Source: an uncultured Clostridium sp.
Lineage (GTDB): Bacteria > Bacillota > Clostridia > TANB77 > CAG-508
DNA length: 64,000 nt
Direction: 5' to 3'
Assembly (NCBI GenBank): GCA_947648215.1
Contig: CANSMW010000001.1
Span: forward strand, 62,001-126,000
Each line of letters opens with the position of its first letter. Position 1 is the stretch's first letter. A model generated the notes under the pieces. The model was not told the origin of the DNA, did not search any database, and saw only the letters and a program-made list of their open reading frames with translations. A program made the position numbers and the translations under genes. This document shows, piece by piece, positions 1-9,898 of the stretch.

Positions 1-562
1 TTCTTGTTCACTTTGGTAAAACAACTCATTGGCAATTAGTTCTGCTGGTGTAAAACGAGAAATTTCATCTAATACTCGCGCAAAATTGTTATCTTCCTTA
101 ATGCCGTGTTGCATAGAATTCACCAGTTGAAATATCACATACCGAAACTCCAAAGAAAATCCCTTTTTTATAAACACTCATAATATAATTGTTCTTTTTT
201 TCTTCTAATAAGTTCGATTCAATTACTGTTCCCGGAGTAATTACACGAATCACATCTCGTTTCACAATTCCTTTTGCTTGTTTTGGGTCTTCTAGCTGTT
301 CACAAATTGCTACCTTATAACCTTTTGCAATCAATCTTGCTGTATAAATTTCTGCTGCATGAAAAGGAACGCCACACATAGGAGCACGTTCCTCTTGCCC
401 ACATTCTCTTCCCGTTAAGGTAAGTTCTAGTTCACGTGATGCAGTAATAGCATCATCAAAGAACATTTCGTAAAAATCCCCTAAACGATAAAATAAAATA
501 CAATCTTTATAGTCCTCTTTGGTTTGCAAATAATGTTGCATCATTGGTGAAAATTCTGCCAT
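1..562 (-). CDS. mutS: DNA mismatch repair protein MutS, N-terminal part, with +1 shift site
   Basis: MutS recognises mismatched base pairs and starts mismatch repair with MutL. The visible part is the N-terminal mismatch-recognition domain, with the Phe-x-Glu wedge motif in FYEMFFDDA and the conserved block [11 protein letters not shown]. The start is the ATG at 562 behind AAAGGAG; the open frame continues further upstream but without support. The zero frame stops at 98-100 just after an in-frame CGG (104-106). The +1 frame then continues the MutS sequence ([17 protein letters not shown]) to the window edge. The gene runs off the left end. It lies 64 bp downstream of miaB, an arrangement common in Clostridia. 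Family assignment is certain. Whether the gene is functional depends on the frameshift at CGG. Confidence 0.93.
104..106 (-). other. In-frame CGG with +1 shift, mutS
   Basis: Sense codons are ACA CGG CAT TAA in the zero frame. Skipping the C gives GGC ATT AAG GAA, which continues MutS. The CGG is codon 153 counted from the ATG at 562. Confidence 0.8.
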
Positions 563-591
563 GATTATTACTCCTTTTTTTATATTAATTT

Positions 592-616
592 GGGTAGCAT
601 GATATGCTACCCCTAC
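592..616. repeat. Type B palindromic repeat (GGGT...ACCCCTAC)
   Basis: GGGTAGCAT and ATGCTACCC form a 9-bp stem around a 3-base loop, followed by CTAC. It sits between the miaB stop and the mutS start. Related copies lie near 3240, 3377, 4139, 12659 and, degenerate, 35701. Confidence 0.7.
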
Positions 617-626
617 CAGCACATTT

Positions 627-2000
627 TTATATTGTCTCTCCCTTCAAATACCACATATGTTGTGATACGATTTTTAGGTCAATTACCTTATTTATCCATT
701 CGTCTTTTCCTTCAAAAATAACTACCTTGTTCGAGTCGGTTCTGCCTGTTAGCATGTTTTCGTTATTTTTGCTTTTTCCTTCTACTAGAACTTTTTGTAT
801 GGTTCCTATGTATTTTTGATTGTTCCCTTCTATTTGACTTTCTACGAGTGTTTTTAGCTTGTTAAATCTTTCATGTTTTATTTCTTCTGGAATTTGATTT
901 TCCATTTTGTCTGCTACGGTTCCTACTCTTCTTGAATAGATGAACATGAAGACTTGTTCGAAATTGACTTTTCTTACTACCTCTAGGGTATCTTCAAAGT
1001 CTTCTTCGGTTTCTCCTGGAAAACCAACAATAATATCGGTAGAAAATACGACATTGGGAATTTGCTCTTTCATGCTTTGTACTAATGCTAAATATTGTTC
1101 TTTTGTGTATTTTCGGTTCATTTCTTTTAGTATTTTGCTACTACCGGATTGTAGTGGTAAGTGGATAATTTTCGATACTTTTTCGCAGTCTCGAATGGCT
1201 TCTATCACATCTTGTTTAAAATCTTTTGGGTGTGGCGAAACAAAGCGTATCTTCTGAATTCCTGCTATTTTGTTTACGTCACGTAATAAATTGGAAAACT
1301 TGTACCCCTTTCCGCCATTATAGGAATTTACATTTTGACCAAGTAAAGTAATTTCCTTGTAGCCTTCTTTTGCTAAACCTTGAATTTCTTGTAAAATATC
1401 ACTTGGTTTCCTGCTTCTTTCTCTTCCTCTTACATATGGCACAATACAGTAAGTACAAAAATTATTACAGCCATACATAATGGTAACCGATGCTTTTATG
1501 TTATCTTCTCTTTTTATAGGAAGCCCTTCATAAATCTCTCCATCAATATCAATAATATCTTCTACTTGCTGTCTTTTTTCTAAAATATGATATACATCTT
1601 CTGGTAATTTATGTAATGTATGGGTTCCAAATAAAATATCTACAAATGGGTAACTCTCATTCAACTTTTCAATGATATGCTTTTCTTGCATCATACACCC
1701 ACCAATCGCAATAATGGTTCCTTTTTGTTCTTTTCTTCGTTTCATCTCTCCAATTTTACCAAACAACTTATCTTCTGCATTTTCTCTTACACAACAAGTA
1801 TTAAATACCACAAAATCAGCTTGTTTCATATCCTCTGTTTTGCTATATCCCATCTTTTCTAGCATACCACATATCTTTTCCGAGTCATTTTCATTTAATT
1901 GACATCCCATAGTAAAAATAGAATAAGACAAATTTTTATCTTTATTTATGTTGGCTACTTTTTCCATATATTCATACTGCACATCTATCTCATTTTTCAA
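627..2000 (-). CDS. miaB: tRNA-2-methylthio-N6-dimethylallyladenosine synthase MiaB
   Basis: Radical SAM methylthiotransferase that adds the 2-methylthio group to i6A37 of tRNAs reading UNN codons. The N-terminal UPF0004 domain carries the auxiliary cluster cysteines C33, C69 or C70, and C102. The radical SAM motif CNNFCTYC gives C178, C182 and C185. A C-terminal TRAM-like segment follows, and 457 residues is normal. The start is a TTG at 2000 with AAAGGTGG eight bases upstream; no in-frame ATG fits better. The mutS gene follows 64 bp downstream on the same strand. No odd features. Confidence 0.95.
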   Translation of the reverse strand: MKNEIDVQYEYMEKVANINKDKNLSYSIFTMGCQLNENDSEKICGMLEKMGYSKTEDMKQADFVVFNTCCVRENAEDKLFGKIGEMKRRKEQKGTIIAIGGCMMQEKHIIEKLNESYPFVDILFGTHTLHKLPEDVYHILEKRQQVEDIIDIDGEIYEGLPIKREDNIKASVTIMYGCNNFCTYCIVPYVRGRERSRKPSDILQEIQGLAKEGYKEITLLGQNVNSYNGGKGYKFSNLLRDVNKIAGIQKIRFVSPHPKDFKQDVIEAIRDCEKVSKIIHLPLQSGSSKILKEMNRKYTKEQYLALVQSMKEQIPNVVFSTDIIVGFPGETEEDFEDTLEVVRKVNFEQVFMFIYSRRVGTVADKMENQIPEEIKHERFNKLKTLVESQIEGNNQKYIGTIQKVLVEGKSKNNENMLTGRTDSNKVVIFEGKDEWINKVIDLKIVSQHMWYLKGETI

Positions 2001-2096
2001 TTTCTAATCCACCTTTATTCGACTTTATTTTCTCCTATTTTATCACAATCCACATGGTACTGCAAGAACATTTTCAAAAGAAACATTATGGCAAAA

Positions 2097-2123
2097 GGGA
2101 AGAAATTAAACAAATTTCTTCCC
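2097..2123 (-). terminator. Terminator of the 101-residue gene
   Basis: GGGAAGAAATT and AATTTCTTCCC form an 11-bp perfect stem with a 5-base loop. Read on the minus strand it is followed by TTTTGCC. It separates the small gene from miaB. Confidence 0.75.
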
Positions 2124-2162
2124 TCTCTACTAAAATCGCTTACACATAAATTTTATTTGCTT

Positions 2163-2468
2163 TTACAACGTTTTCTCCATTTCTTCTAACTTATCCATTT
2201 GTGGAAACAGTTTTAAAAATTCTTTCATTTTACTAACAGTAATTTCTGTTTCTTCTTCTTTTAGCTCTACTCCTTCTTGCTCTATTTCTTTTACTTTTGA
2301 AATCCTATAAGTCGCTGAAACTTCAAATTGTAGTTTTGTTCGTCCTTTTTCATAATATAATGCACTAAAAATCTGATTTGTACCATCTCCTGTTGGTGTT
2401 AGTACAACATACCAGTCATCTGTTTTAATGCACCGTGTTCCATCTTGTTTCTTCTCAATAAAAAACAT
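2163..2468 (-). CDS. Conserved-looking hypothetical protein, 101 residues
   Basis: No family recognised. It is a soluble, charged protein with probable beta strands in the first half (DDWYVVLTPTG, KLQFEVSATYRI) and a lysine/glutamate-rich helical C-terminus. The start at 2468 is well supported by GGGAGGAG six bases upstream, and a clear terminator follows. Codon 12 is an in-frame CGG (2433-2435). Here, unlike in six other genes of the window, the zero frame stays open for 89 further codons and the +1 frame stops after 11, so CGG appears to be read in frame or the gene is weakly expressed. Function unknown. Confidence 0.7.
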   Translation of the reverse strand: MFFIEKKQDGTRCIKTDDWYVVLTPTGDGTNQIFSALYYEKGRTKLQFEVSATYRISKVKEIEQEGVELKEEETEITVSKMKEFLKLFPQMDKLEEMEKTL

Positions 2469-2604
2469 GTGTCTCCTCCCAAAAATTCCATTTTTATTTT
2501 TAGTTAACTGCCGATTTTGTTATACTATATCACATATTCCTTGTGGTTGCAACCTATTTTCATTCATATTAGCCATATTTGGGTTAAACTTTTCTACAAA
2601 AGTC

Positions 2605-3207
2605 TTATTCATATAACCCATTTTTTCTAATATAGTCAAAAACTTCGGCTGAAATCATTGTATCAATTTCTCTTTCTTGTCTGCTTTTTAGCAAGGCTCG
2701 TGCTTCGCTTGCGCTTATTTGTTTATATGGATTTTTTTCTAGTATGTGAAAATGGGTGTGATATTGTTGTAGGATTGGCTCTTCGGTAAAGAGCTTCTTA
2801 AGTGGAATGTCTCGTTTGATTATGATGTATTCATAGTTTTTGGCTAGTGTTTCAAAATCGGATAATCCAGTTAGTTTGATTAGGTTGTCTGCTCCTATTA
2901 TAAAGTATGGTGTTACTTCTTTGTAGTTTGCTTGAATTTTCTTAAAAGCTTGTAGCATGGTTAAATGATGTGGCAAATTTAGTTCTATGTCGGATACTTC
3001 TAGTTTGGCTTGGTTTTTGGTTGCTAGTTTTAACATTTCGTATCGGTGTTGTTCGTTTGCTAGGTTGCTTTTTTGGTAGTGGTCTCCCATGGGTACAAAT
3101 ATTAACTTGTCCAAATTGTATTGTTCTACTACTAGTCTAGCTAGGTTTATATGGGCTTTGGTTACTGGGTTAAAACATCCGCCAAAAAATCCATATCGTG
3201 GTTTCAT
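2605..3207 (-). CDS. nadD: Nicotinate-nucleotide adenylyltransferase NadD
   Basis: Makes nicotinic acid adenine dinucleotide from NaMN and ATP in NAD synthesis. The nucleotidyltransferase signature GGCFNPVTKAH is at residues 9-19, and the C-terminal ISASEARALL corresponds to the family's ISSTxIR motif. The frame is open back to 3276, but the ATG at 3207 has AAAGGAG upstream and places the signature at the expected distance. The product is 200 residues, normal for NadD. Type B palindromes flank the gene upstream. Confidence 0.92.
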   Translation of the reverse strand: MKPRYGFFGGCFNPVTKAHINLARLVVEQYNLDKLIFVPMGDHYQKSNLANEQHRYEMLKLATKNQAKLEVSDIELNLPHHLTMLQAFKKIQANYKEVTPYFIIGADNLIKLTGLSDFETLAKNYEYIIIKRDIPLKKLFTEEPILQQYHTHFHILEKNPYKQISASEARALLKSRQEREIDTMISAEVFDYIRKNGLYE

Positions 3208-3239
3208 TTTTTGCTCCTTTTTATGGTTTTCATGTTTTT

Positions 3240-3266
3240 GGGTCGACACAAGGCCGACCCCTACAT
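3240..3266. repeat. Type B palindromic repeat
   Basis: GGGTCG and CGACCC stem followed by CCTACATA, the same layout as the copy at 3377. It lies between tmk and nadD. Confidence 0.6.
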
Positions 3267-3376
3267 ATTTTATCATTTATTTTTATATAGGTCTATGTAT
3301 TCATTGACCTCTTTTATGTTTTTATATTTTTACATGTTGATGTGATTGTCGATCCCTTTCTTTGTTTTCATTTTAC

Positions 3377-3404
3377 GGGTCGATGTAGGCATCGACCCCT
3401 ACAT
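3377..3404. repeat. Type B palindromic repeat at the tmk 3' end
   Basis: GGGTCGATG and CATCGACCC form a 9-bp stem, followed by CCTACAT. It abuts the tmk stop codon, so a hairpin would form right behind the coding region. Confidence 0.7.
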
Positions 3405-4076
3405 CTATAAATATTTTTTTACTTCTTGGTAGATTTCTTCGTGGATGTCTTGTACGGTTCTTAATTCTCCATCTTTTACACATTTTACTTCATACCAATC
3501 GTAATCGTTTACTAGGTCACAGGCTGTATTATAACTATCGATAATATGTCTTTTATCTCGTTCGTGAATGTCTTTTCTTGCAGAATGTGTAAATTTATTG
3601 GCTCTATGTTCAATTAAGTTTAGGGCGTAATCTGGTGGCATGCTTAAGAAGAAGGTTTTGGTTGGTACTGGTAGACCGTATAGATTGAATTCAAAATCCC
3701 ATAACCAATCTAAGAATTTTTTTCTTTCTTCTTTGTTTTCTATTTTTCCTGCTTGATGAACCATGTTAGCAGTTGTGTAACGATCTGCTAATATAATTCC
3801 GCCTTCTTTATAATAGTCTTCATAATAGCGTTTGAAAGTAGCATAACGGTCTGCTGCATAAAAAGTAGAAGCAATATATGGGCTAACATCTTTCGCATTT
3901 TCTCCAAATTCTCCAGATAAGTACATTTTCACTAAACTTGAGGAAGCATTGTCATAGTTTGGAAAATTGACGACACGAAATTCTAAATTTTCTTCTTTTA
4001 ATCGTTCTTGCAATTTTCGAAATTGCGTTTCTTTCCCACTTCCATCGGTTCCTTCTATTACAAATAATTTTCCCAT
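3405..4076 (-). CDS. tmk: Thymidylate kinase
   Basis: Phosphorylates dTMP to dTDP. The P-loop GTDGSGKE is at residues 9-16, preceded by the beta strand KLFVIE. The DR(Y) motif occurs as LADRYTTANM and the nucleotide-binding segment as NFPNYD. At 223 residues it is slightly longer than the typical 205-215. The start at 4076 gives the canonical N-terminus. It precedes nadD and follows metG on the same strand, with palindromic repeats in both gaps. Confidence 0.93.
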   Translation of the reverse strand: MGKLFVIEGTDGSGKETQFRKLQERLKEENLEFRVVNFPNYDNASSSLVKMYLSGEFGENAKDVSPYIASTFYAADRYATFKRYYEDYYKEGGIILADRYTTANMVHQAGKIENKEERKKFLDWLWDFEFNLYGLPVPTKTFFLSMPPDYALNLIEHRANKFTHSARKDIHERDKRHIIDSYNTACDLVNDYDWYEVKCVKDGELRTVQDIHEEIYQEVKKYL

Positions 4077-4138
4077 TATTCATCCCTTCTTTCTATTATT
4101 TATATATTCGGACAGATACAAGACCTGCTACGTATAAA

Positions 4139-4163
4139 GGGTTGCATGGTATGCAATCCCTAC
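4139..4163. repeat. Type B palindromic repeat
   Basis: GGGTTGCAT and ATGCAATCC pair around GGT, followed by CTAC. The layout resembles the copy at 592-616, including a shared downstream GCACATTT. Confidence 0.6.
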
Positions 4164-4189
4164 GGGCACATTTTCTAATTTGTAGAAAA

Positions 4190-4242
4190 AAGGCCCCTTT
4201 ACCTAAGGGGACTGTCAGTGTTAGCTCCCTTAGGGGTTCTTA
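4190..4242. repeat. Type A palindromic repeat ending in the metG stop codon
   Basis: Contains AGGCCCCTTTACCTAAGGGG, then CTGTCAGTG and a final GGGGTTCTTA. The last TTA is the TAA stop of metG on the minus strand. On that strand the CCCCTTAGG/CCTTTTTT end looks like a rho-independent terminator. Related copies are at 9951, 35761, 36574 and 57870. Confidence 0.7.
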
Positions 4243-5808
4243 CACACCCATTCCCTTCTTTATATAATCTATTTCTTCTTCTACATTTAACCTCATGAAT
4301 AAGGGTTCTCCTTTTTCAATTACCCTTGTGCTTGTTGGTATTTGGTCTATTTCATAAATGCTTTCCCACGTATTTTCTTGTTTGTCTAATCCAATTTGAG
4401 TAAGTAGGTTTTTAGCTGTTTTTTCCATGAATGGTAATAGCATGATTCCTATTTTTCTTAAATTCTCAATTAGATGGTTCATACAAGAAGCTAGTTTTTC
4501 GGTTTCTTCTTCTTTTTGTAATACCCATGGGGCAGTTTCATCAATGTATTTATTGGTTCTAGCAATAATGTTCCAAAGTTCTTGTAAAGAATTGGCAAAT
4601 TCAAATTTTTCGAAATGTTCTTCTACTAGTTTGATTTGTTTTTTTGTGTATTCTTCTAAATCGCTATCAACATCATTTACTTGTCCTATATAAGTTGGTA
4701 CCTCTCCTTCAAAATACTTATTTACCATAGATACGGTTCGGTTTAGTAAATTTCCTAAATCATTACATAAATCAAAATTAAAGCGTTCAATAAAACTTTC
4801 TGGTGAGAAAACACCATCTTGTACCACAGGCATTTCACGAAGTAGAAAATAACGTAAGGCATCTAGCCCATAACGGTCTAGTAATAATTCTGGATATACC
4901 ACATTTCCCTTGGATTTACTCATTTTGCCATCTTTCATCATAATCCAGTTATGCACTAAAATTTTCTTTGGTACTGGTAAATCAAGTGCCATTAAGAAAA
5001 TTGGCCAATAGATTAAATGAAATCTAGCAATATCTTTTCCTACAATTTGTAAATCGGCTGGCCAGTATTTTTTAAATTTGGTATCATCTTCCGACAAATA
5101 TCCAAGTGCTGTAATGTAATTGGTTAGAGCATCTAACCATACATATACCACATGAGATGGGTCACTTTTTACTTTAATTCCCCAGTCAAAATTAGTACGG
5201 CTTACACATAGGTCTTCTAATCCTGGCTTAATAAAATTATTTAACATTTCGATTTTACGGAATTCTGGTGTAATGAAATCGCTTTCTTTATAGAGTTTTA
5301 CTAATCTGTCTGCATATTTTTTCATATTAAAGAAATATGCTTCCTCTTTCATTAGTACAACATCTCTTCCACAATCTGGGCATTTACCATCTACCAACTG
5401 TGTTTTCGTAAAATACGTCTCACAAGGAACACAATACATTCCCTCATAACTTCCTTTATAAATATCTCCATTAGCAAGAAATTTCTCAAAAATTTCTTGT
5501 ACCACTTTTCCATGTCTATCCTCTGTGGTACGAATAAAGTCATCATATTCAATTTCCATTTTTGCCCACAATTCTTTTGCCATATCTGCCATATGGTCTA
5601 CATGCTCTTGTGGTGTCATATGATTTTTTTCGGCTACGGTTTGTATTTTTTGTCCATGTTCATCAAGTCCAGTAAGAAGGTATGTATCATACCCTCTTAA
5701 GTTCTTGTATTTTTTGACGGTATCTGCTACCACAGTGGTATAAGCAGTTCCTATATGAAATTTTCCACTTGGATAATAAATTGGTGTGGTAATATAGTAT
5801 TTTTCCAT
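4240..5808 (-). CDS. metG: Methionyl-tRNA synthetase
   Basis: Charges tRNA-Met. The class I HIGH motif appears as HIGT at residues 18-21 and KMSKS as GKMSKSKGN near residue 300. A zinc-knuckle insertion carries two CxxC pairs (CVPC and CPDC). At 522 residues it lacks the C-terminal tRNA-binding domain of the roughly 650-residue Bacillus enzyme, which is a common short form. The ATG at 5808 gives the canonical N-terminus. I saw no T-box leader, as only 20 bp separate it from the next gene upstream. Its stop codon lies within a type A repeat. Confidence 0.95.
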   Translation of the reverse strand: MEKYYITTPIYYPSGKFHIGTAYTTVVADTVKKYKNLRGYDTYLLTGLDEHGQKIQTVAEKNHMTPQEHVDHMADMAKELWAKMEIEYDDFIRTTEDRHGKVVQEIFEKFLANGDIYKGSYEGMYCVPCETYFTKTQLVDGKCPDCGRDVVLMKEEAYFFNMKKYADRLVKLYKESDFITPEFRKIEMLNNFIKPGLEDLCVSRTNFDWGIKVKSDPSHVVYVWLDALTNYITALGYLSEDDTKFKKYWPADLQIVGKDIARFHLIYWPIFLMALDLPVPKKILVHNWIMMKDGKMSKSKGNVVYPELLLDRYGLDALRYFLLREMPVVQDGVFSPESFIERFNFDLCNDLGNLLNRTVSMVNKYFEGEVPTYIGQVNDVDSDLEEYTKKQIKLVEEHFEKFEFANSLQELWNIIARTNKYIDETAPWVLQKEEETEKLASCMNHLIENLRKIGIMLLPFMEKTAKNLLTQIGLDKQENTWESIYEIDQIPTSTRVIEKGEPLFMRLNVEEEIDYIKKGMGV

Positions 5809-5828
5809 GTTTTCACGTCCTTACTTCA

Positions 5829-6167
5829 TTATACGTTTTTCCAAAACCATTCTAAACTATTATCAATACTTTTTTTCTTTTTGGCTTTTGTTTCTATATC
5901 ATCTACCCAAAGATAAGATGCATAGGAAATAAATATCATTACAAAATCAACTACCAAACATTTTGAAATTTCTGGTACCATTGCTTCATATTGTGCTGGT
6001 AAAATTAAAAATTGAATGCCATGCATTACTAATAGTATTAAAAATACAATTAGCGTTAGCATTGGTACATATGCATTTTTTGCTTCCTTTCCTATATACA
6101 CTAAACAAATCGTAAGAAATAGTGATAATAATAAAATCCATGGGTCTGCTACATTAATTAAAAACAT
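5829..6167 (-). CDS. Small integral membrane protein, 112 residues
   Basis: No family recognised. There are about four hydrophobic segments (around residues 9-24, 33-50, 52-60 and 70-90) and a basic, lysine-rich C-terminal tail that should be cytoplasmic. GAGGA lies just upstream of the ATG at 6167, and the gene lies 13 bp after glmM and 20 bp before metG, so it is probably co-transcribed with both. No catalytic motif is visible. Function unknown. Confidence 0.65.
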   Translation of the reverse strand: MFLINVADPWILLLSLFLTICLVYIGKEAKNAYVPMLTLIVFLILLVMHGIQFLILPAQYEAMVPEISKCLVVDFVMIFISYASYLWVDDIETKAKKKKSIDNSLEWFWKNV

Positions 6168-6180
6168 CTTTTGTTCCTCC

Positions 6181-7545
6181 TTATTTTAATTTTTCTTCAA
6201 TGAAGCTTACTAACTCCTCTGCTTTTGTTTTAATATATTCTTTATCCTCTCCTTCAATCATAACCCTTACCAAAGGTTCGGTTCCAGAAGGACGTATTAA
6301 AACCCTACCATTATCCGCAAATTCATTTTCTAACTCATGTATTTTTTGTTGTATTGTTTCATCGTTTTCATAGTCGTGTTTTTTATCGGATGCTACTTTT
6401 GCATTAATTAATACTTGCGGATATATACTAATTATACTACAAAGTTTGGATGCCGAAACATTTTTTTCTAATAAAATTTGAATGACCATAAGAGAAGTTA
6501 AAATACCGTCTCCTGTTGGGTTGTAATCTAGGAAAATGATATGTCCCGATTGTTCTCCGCCTAAGTTATAGCCATTTTTTAGCATTTCTTCTAATACATA
6601 ACGGTCTCCTACTTTGGTTTGGCACTCTTGTAGTTCATTTTCTTTACAATATTTCTTTAATCCTAAATTACTCATAACCGTTGCCACAACGGTATCTTTC
6701 TTTAACGTTCCTTTTTCTTTCATGTATTTCGAACAAATCGCTAGCACTTTATCTCCATTTATTTCATTTCCTTGTTCATCAATTAATAAACAACGGTCTC
6801 CATCGCCATCATAGGCTACTCCTAAACTTAATCTATGTTCTACTACAAATTTTTTAATTTGTTCTAAATGTGTTGAACCACAGTTTTCATTGATATTTAC
6901 TCCATTTGGATGGTTGTTAATAATGACATATTGAATACCTAACTCAGAAAATATTTTTTCTGCTACCTTGTAGGTCGCCCCATTTGCAGTATCAATTCCT
7001 ACGATAAAGTCCTCTTTTTTGGAGGCTCCAATGCTTGTTTTAAAATTTTCGATTAGATGATTGGCATATTCATCAATTAAGTCTTCTCTTAACTCGGAAA
7101 CCCCAATTTTGTCATGTGGTGCATTCATTCCGTCAATTTGGTCTGAATCCATAATTTCTTCGATTTCTTCTTCGATGGCGTCATCAATTTTCATTCCTTT
7201 ATTGCTAAAATACTTAACTCCATTAAATTCGTATGTATTGTGCGAAGCTGAAATAACCACACTGGCATCTGCTTTTAGCTTCCTTGTTAAATAGGCTACT
7301 GCTGGCGTTGGAATGACTCCTAATAATTTTACATTAGCACCGTAACTTAAAAATCCAGCGGTCATAGCACTTTCAATTAATGAACCAGAAATACGAGTAT
7401 CCCTTCCAATTAGAATGGTTGGAGTATGGTCTGTGTGTTTGGATAAGACACAGGCTCCTGCTTTTGCTACTTTGTAGACTAAATTGGGGGTAAGTTCGGT
7501 ATTGGCAATTCTTCTTATACCATCGGTTCCAAAATATTTTCTCAT
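6181..7545 (-). CDS. glmM: Phosphoglucosamine mutase
   Basis: Converts glucosamine-6-phosphate to glucosamine-1-phosphate on the way to UDP-GlcNAc and peptidoglycan. The phosphoserine loop ISASHN has its catalytic Ser at residue 101. The metal loop DGDGDR and the phosphate-binding RPSGTEP are present. I use the ATG at 7545 (MRKYFGTDGIR, 454 residues); a GTG three codons earlier is possible, but its ribosome-binding site would be too close. The gene heads a short same-strand group with the membrane protein and metG. Confidence 0.95.
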   Translation of the reverse strand: MRKYFGTDGIRRIANTELTPNLVYKVAKAGACVLSKHTDHTPTILIGRDTRISGSLIESAMTAGFLSYGANVKLLGVIPTPAVAYLTRKLKADASVVISASHNTYEFNGVKYFSNKGMKIDDAIEEEIEEIMDSDQIDGMNAPHDKIGVSELREDLIDEYANHLIENFKTSIGASKKEDFIVGIDTANGATYKVAEKIFSELGIQYVIINNHPNGVNINENCGSTHLEQIKKFVVEHRLSLGVAYDGDGDRCLLIDEQGNEINGDKVLAICSKYMKEKGTLKKDTVVATVMSNLGLKKYCKENELQECQTKVGDRYVLEEMLKNGYNLGGEQSGHIIFLDYNPTGDGILTSLMVIQILLEKNVSASKLCSIISIYPQVLINAKVASDKKHDYENDETIQQKIHELENEFADNGRVLIRPSGTEPLVRVMIEGEDKEYIKTKAEELVSFIEEKLK

Positions 7546-7625
7546 TTTCTTCACATTCCTTTCGATTATTAAATTGGATAAAACAAATTTTTACTTAAGA
7601 TAAAGTTTTTATTGATAAACAATTT

Positions 7626-8406
7626 CTATTGAAATAAGGTTTTCTTTATTTCATAAAACAGACCTTTTTTCATTGGCTTTGGAAGTTCTATTTCGATTTT
7701 TGTATTTTCTAGAATATGTCTTTGGTTCTTTGTCGTTAATATTTCTAGTTTTTCTTTTGAAACTATTTTTTCAATTTTTTGTATTTGTTCTTGTATTATA
7801 TCATACTTTTGAAAATTGTGTGCATCTACTGCAAAAAAATGTATGGAATTTGATTTTAAGAGTTGTATTAATGTTTTTTTGGCTCTTTTTCCATAATAAC
7901 CACTAATACTCGCAAAATTTGCCTGAAGCAGCACTCCCTTTTTTATGAAATCCACTACAACATTTGGATTTTCTTGTACATACGAATAGCGTTCTGGATG
8001 AGCAATAATGGGGACTAGTCCATTTGCTTGCATTTCAAAAATTAATTGTTCTAGGTAATTTACTTTGCTATTCATCGGAAGTTCAAATAATACATAGCGA
8101 CTATTGGCTAATGTAGATGCCTTTTTTTCTTTAATGAGTGTTACTAAATTGGGGGTAATATAAATTTCACTTCCAACATGAATTTTGAGACTTAGCCCGT
8201 TTTTCTAGCATTACTCGGTTTAATGCCTCTACCACTGCTTGTCTTTTTATATGCTCTACTTCGTATTGATTTTCCATATAGTGGGAAGTAGCAATAATAT
8301 CGGTAAATCCTGCACTTTTTGCTTTTTCTAACATGGCATGGGTTTCTTCCATCGTTTTGGCACCATCATCAATGTTTGGAATAATATGCGTATGAATATC
8401 AATCAT
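7626..8406 (-). CDS. CpsB/YwqE-type protein-tyrosine phosphatase (PHP family), with +1 shift site
   Basis: Metal-dependent phosphatase that dephosphorylates capsular tyrosine kinases. The N-terminal part has the PHP motif IDIHTHIIPNIDDGAK and TSHYMENQYE; the C-terminal part has IIAHPERYSYV and AVDAHNF, completing the metal site. Zero-frame translation from 8406 stops near 8167. The +1 frame entered at the CGG at 8197-8199 reads LSLKIHVGSEIYITPN and joins the C-terminal part without a gap. The reconstructed protein has 259 residues, normal for CpsB. Its start overlaps the kinase gene by 8 bp, which fits coupled expression with its substrate. Confidence 0.88.
8197..8199 (-). other. In-frame CGG with +1 shift, cpsB-type phosphatase
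   Basis: Sense codons GAA AAA CGG GCT AAG in the zero frame. Skipping the C gives GGG CTA AGT CTC, continuing the phosphatase. The base before CGG is part of an A5 run, so a homopolymer error is an alternative at this one site. Confidence 0.75.
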
Positions 8407-9868
8407 CTTTATTTTCTTTCTTCTCCTCGCTTACATTATTTTGTGTTTCTTGTGTTTGCATATTCGTTTCATCTTGTTTTTCTTCTCTTTGCCCATAATA
8501 ATAACTGTGTTCGTAGTTTTTTGCTTTTACTGGTATTTTGTTAATTACAAGCCCTGTAATGGTTCCACCAACATGTTCTATCATTTTCTTTACTTTTTCT
8601 ATTTCTCCCATTTTGGTGGATTGGTATGAGGTAACTAGCAAACTACCGTCTAACATTTTGGCTAAAATAATAGAATCGGTAACAAGTAGTGCTGGGGTTC
8701 CGTCAAAAATAACCATATCAAAGGTGTTTCTTAGTTTGGTAAGGAATTCTTGCATTTTTTCTAACCCCAATAATTCTGATGGATTTGGTGGAATATCTCC
8801 TGTGGACATTACATATACCCCATTTATAGAGGTCGTTTGAAAATATGCCATCATATCCTCTTTGTTCTCTATTTCACTAATACCAGATAAATAATTTGAT
8901 AATCCCGGTTTTCGTTCTATTTCAAATATCTCATGTAATCTTCCTTTTCGCATATCTGAATCGATAAGAGCAACTTTTTTTCCTTCATTGGCAAAGGAAA
9001 TAGCAAGATTGGCCGATACCCAACTTTTTCCTTCTCCTGGTACACTGCTTGTTACTAGTAAGGTTTTCATTCCTTGGTTGGAAGTCATAAATTGAAGATT
9101 GGTTCTTAAGGTTCGAAATATTTCAGAAATTGGTGATTTTGGGTTTTGGCTTATCATTAATTCTTTTTTATTTTCATTTCCTTGTTGTTTTAACTCATAC
9201 TGATATTGTGGAATAGAGGCTAGCACCGTTAAACCTAGCCTTTTTTCTGCTTCTTCGCTTTTTTTAATGGTGGTATCTAATAAGCTTCTTATAAACACAA
9301 AACCAGCTGAAACGATAAATCCTATCATACCAAAGAATATGACATTCTTTTTGTAATTTATATTATATGGTTGTTCCTCCTCTTTGGCTTCATCTACAAT
9401 TTGAAGATTATCTAGCTTGTATATATCTTTTGCTTTTTCAATAAACACTTTCGCAATTTCATTGGTCAAATCTTTTGCTACCTTAGGATTGCTATTTTTT
9501 ACCGAAATCTCAATTAATTGCGTTGAAGTCACTAATCTTACGGTTATATTGTTTCGTAACGTCTCTTCTTCTATGTTTATATCCTCAAGATTTTTTAGTA
9601 CTTCTCTTATAATATTGTTGGTTTTAATGAGCTCTGTATAAGTTGCAACTAATTGTTGGTTTAGTGTTACATCATTTCCAGTAATGGTATTATTTTCTGT
9701 GTTATTACTTTTAGTTAAAATCAATGTTGTTAAAGATTGATACTCTGGTACCACTACATATTTCGTATAACCAAATCCTAAAACTGCAAATAACACTGTT
9801 ACCAATAAAATAAATACTTTTTTCTTCCAAAATATATCAAATAGTTCCTTTAAATCAATTTCTTCCAT
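8399..9868 (-). CDS. Fused polysaccharide co-polymerase and tyrosine autokinase (CpsC-CpsD/BY-kinase)
   Basis: Controls capsule chain length and polymerisation by cycles of tyrosine phosphorylation. The N-terminal Wzz-type domain has two membrane segments (near residues 17-34 and 173-192) around an extracytoplasmic region. The cytoplasmic BY-kinase domain has Walker A VPGEGKSW, Walker A' ALIDSDMRKG and Walker B MVIFDGTP. The C-terminal tail has the tyrosine cluster YEHSYYYG, the expected autophosphorylation site. Kinase and co-polymerase are one chain here, as in proteobacterial Wzc, whereas many Firmicutes split them. The phosphatase gene overlaps it downstream. Confidence 0.9.
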   Translation of the reverse strand: MEEIDLKELFDIFWKKKVFILLVTVLFAVLGFGYTKYVVVPEYQSLTTLILTKSNNTENNTITGNDVTLNQQLVATYTELIKTNNIIREVLKNLEDINIEEETLRNNITVRLVTSTQLIEISVKNSNPKVAKDLTNEIAKVFIEKAKDIYKLDNLQIVDEAKEEEQPYNINYKKNVIFFGMIGFIVSAGFVFIRSLLDTTIKKSEEAEKRLGLTVLASIPQYQYELKQQGNENKKELMISQNPKSPISEIFRTLRTNLQFMTSNQGMKTLLVTSSVPGEGKSWVSANLAISFANEGKKVALIDSDMRKGRLHEIFEIERKPGLSNYLSGISEIENKEDMMAYFQTTSINGVYVMSTGDIPPNPSELLGLEKMQEFLTKLRNTFDMVIFDGTPALLVTDSIILAKMLDGSLLVTSYQSTKMGEIEKVKKMIEHVGGTITGLVINKIPVKAKNYEHSYYYGQREEKQDETNMQTQETQNNVSEEKKENKDD

Positions 9869-9898
9869 ATTTTCTCCACTTATTATAACATTAGGTCT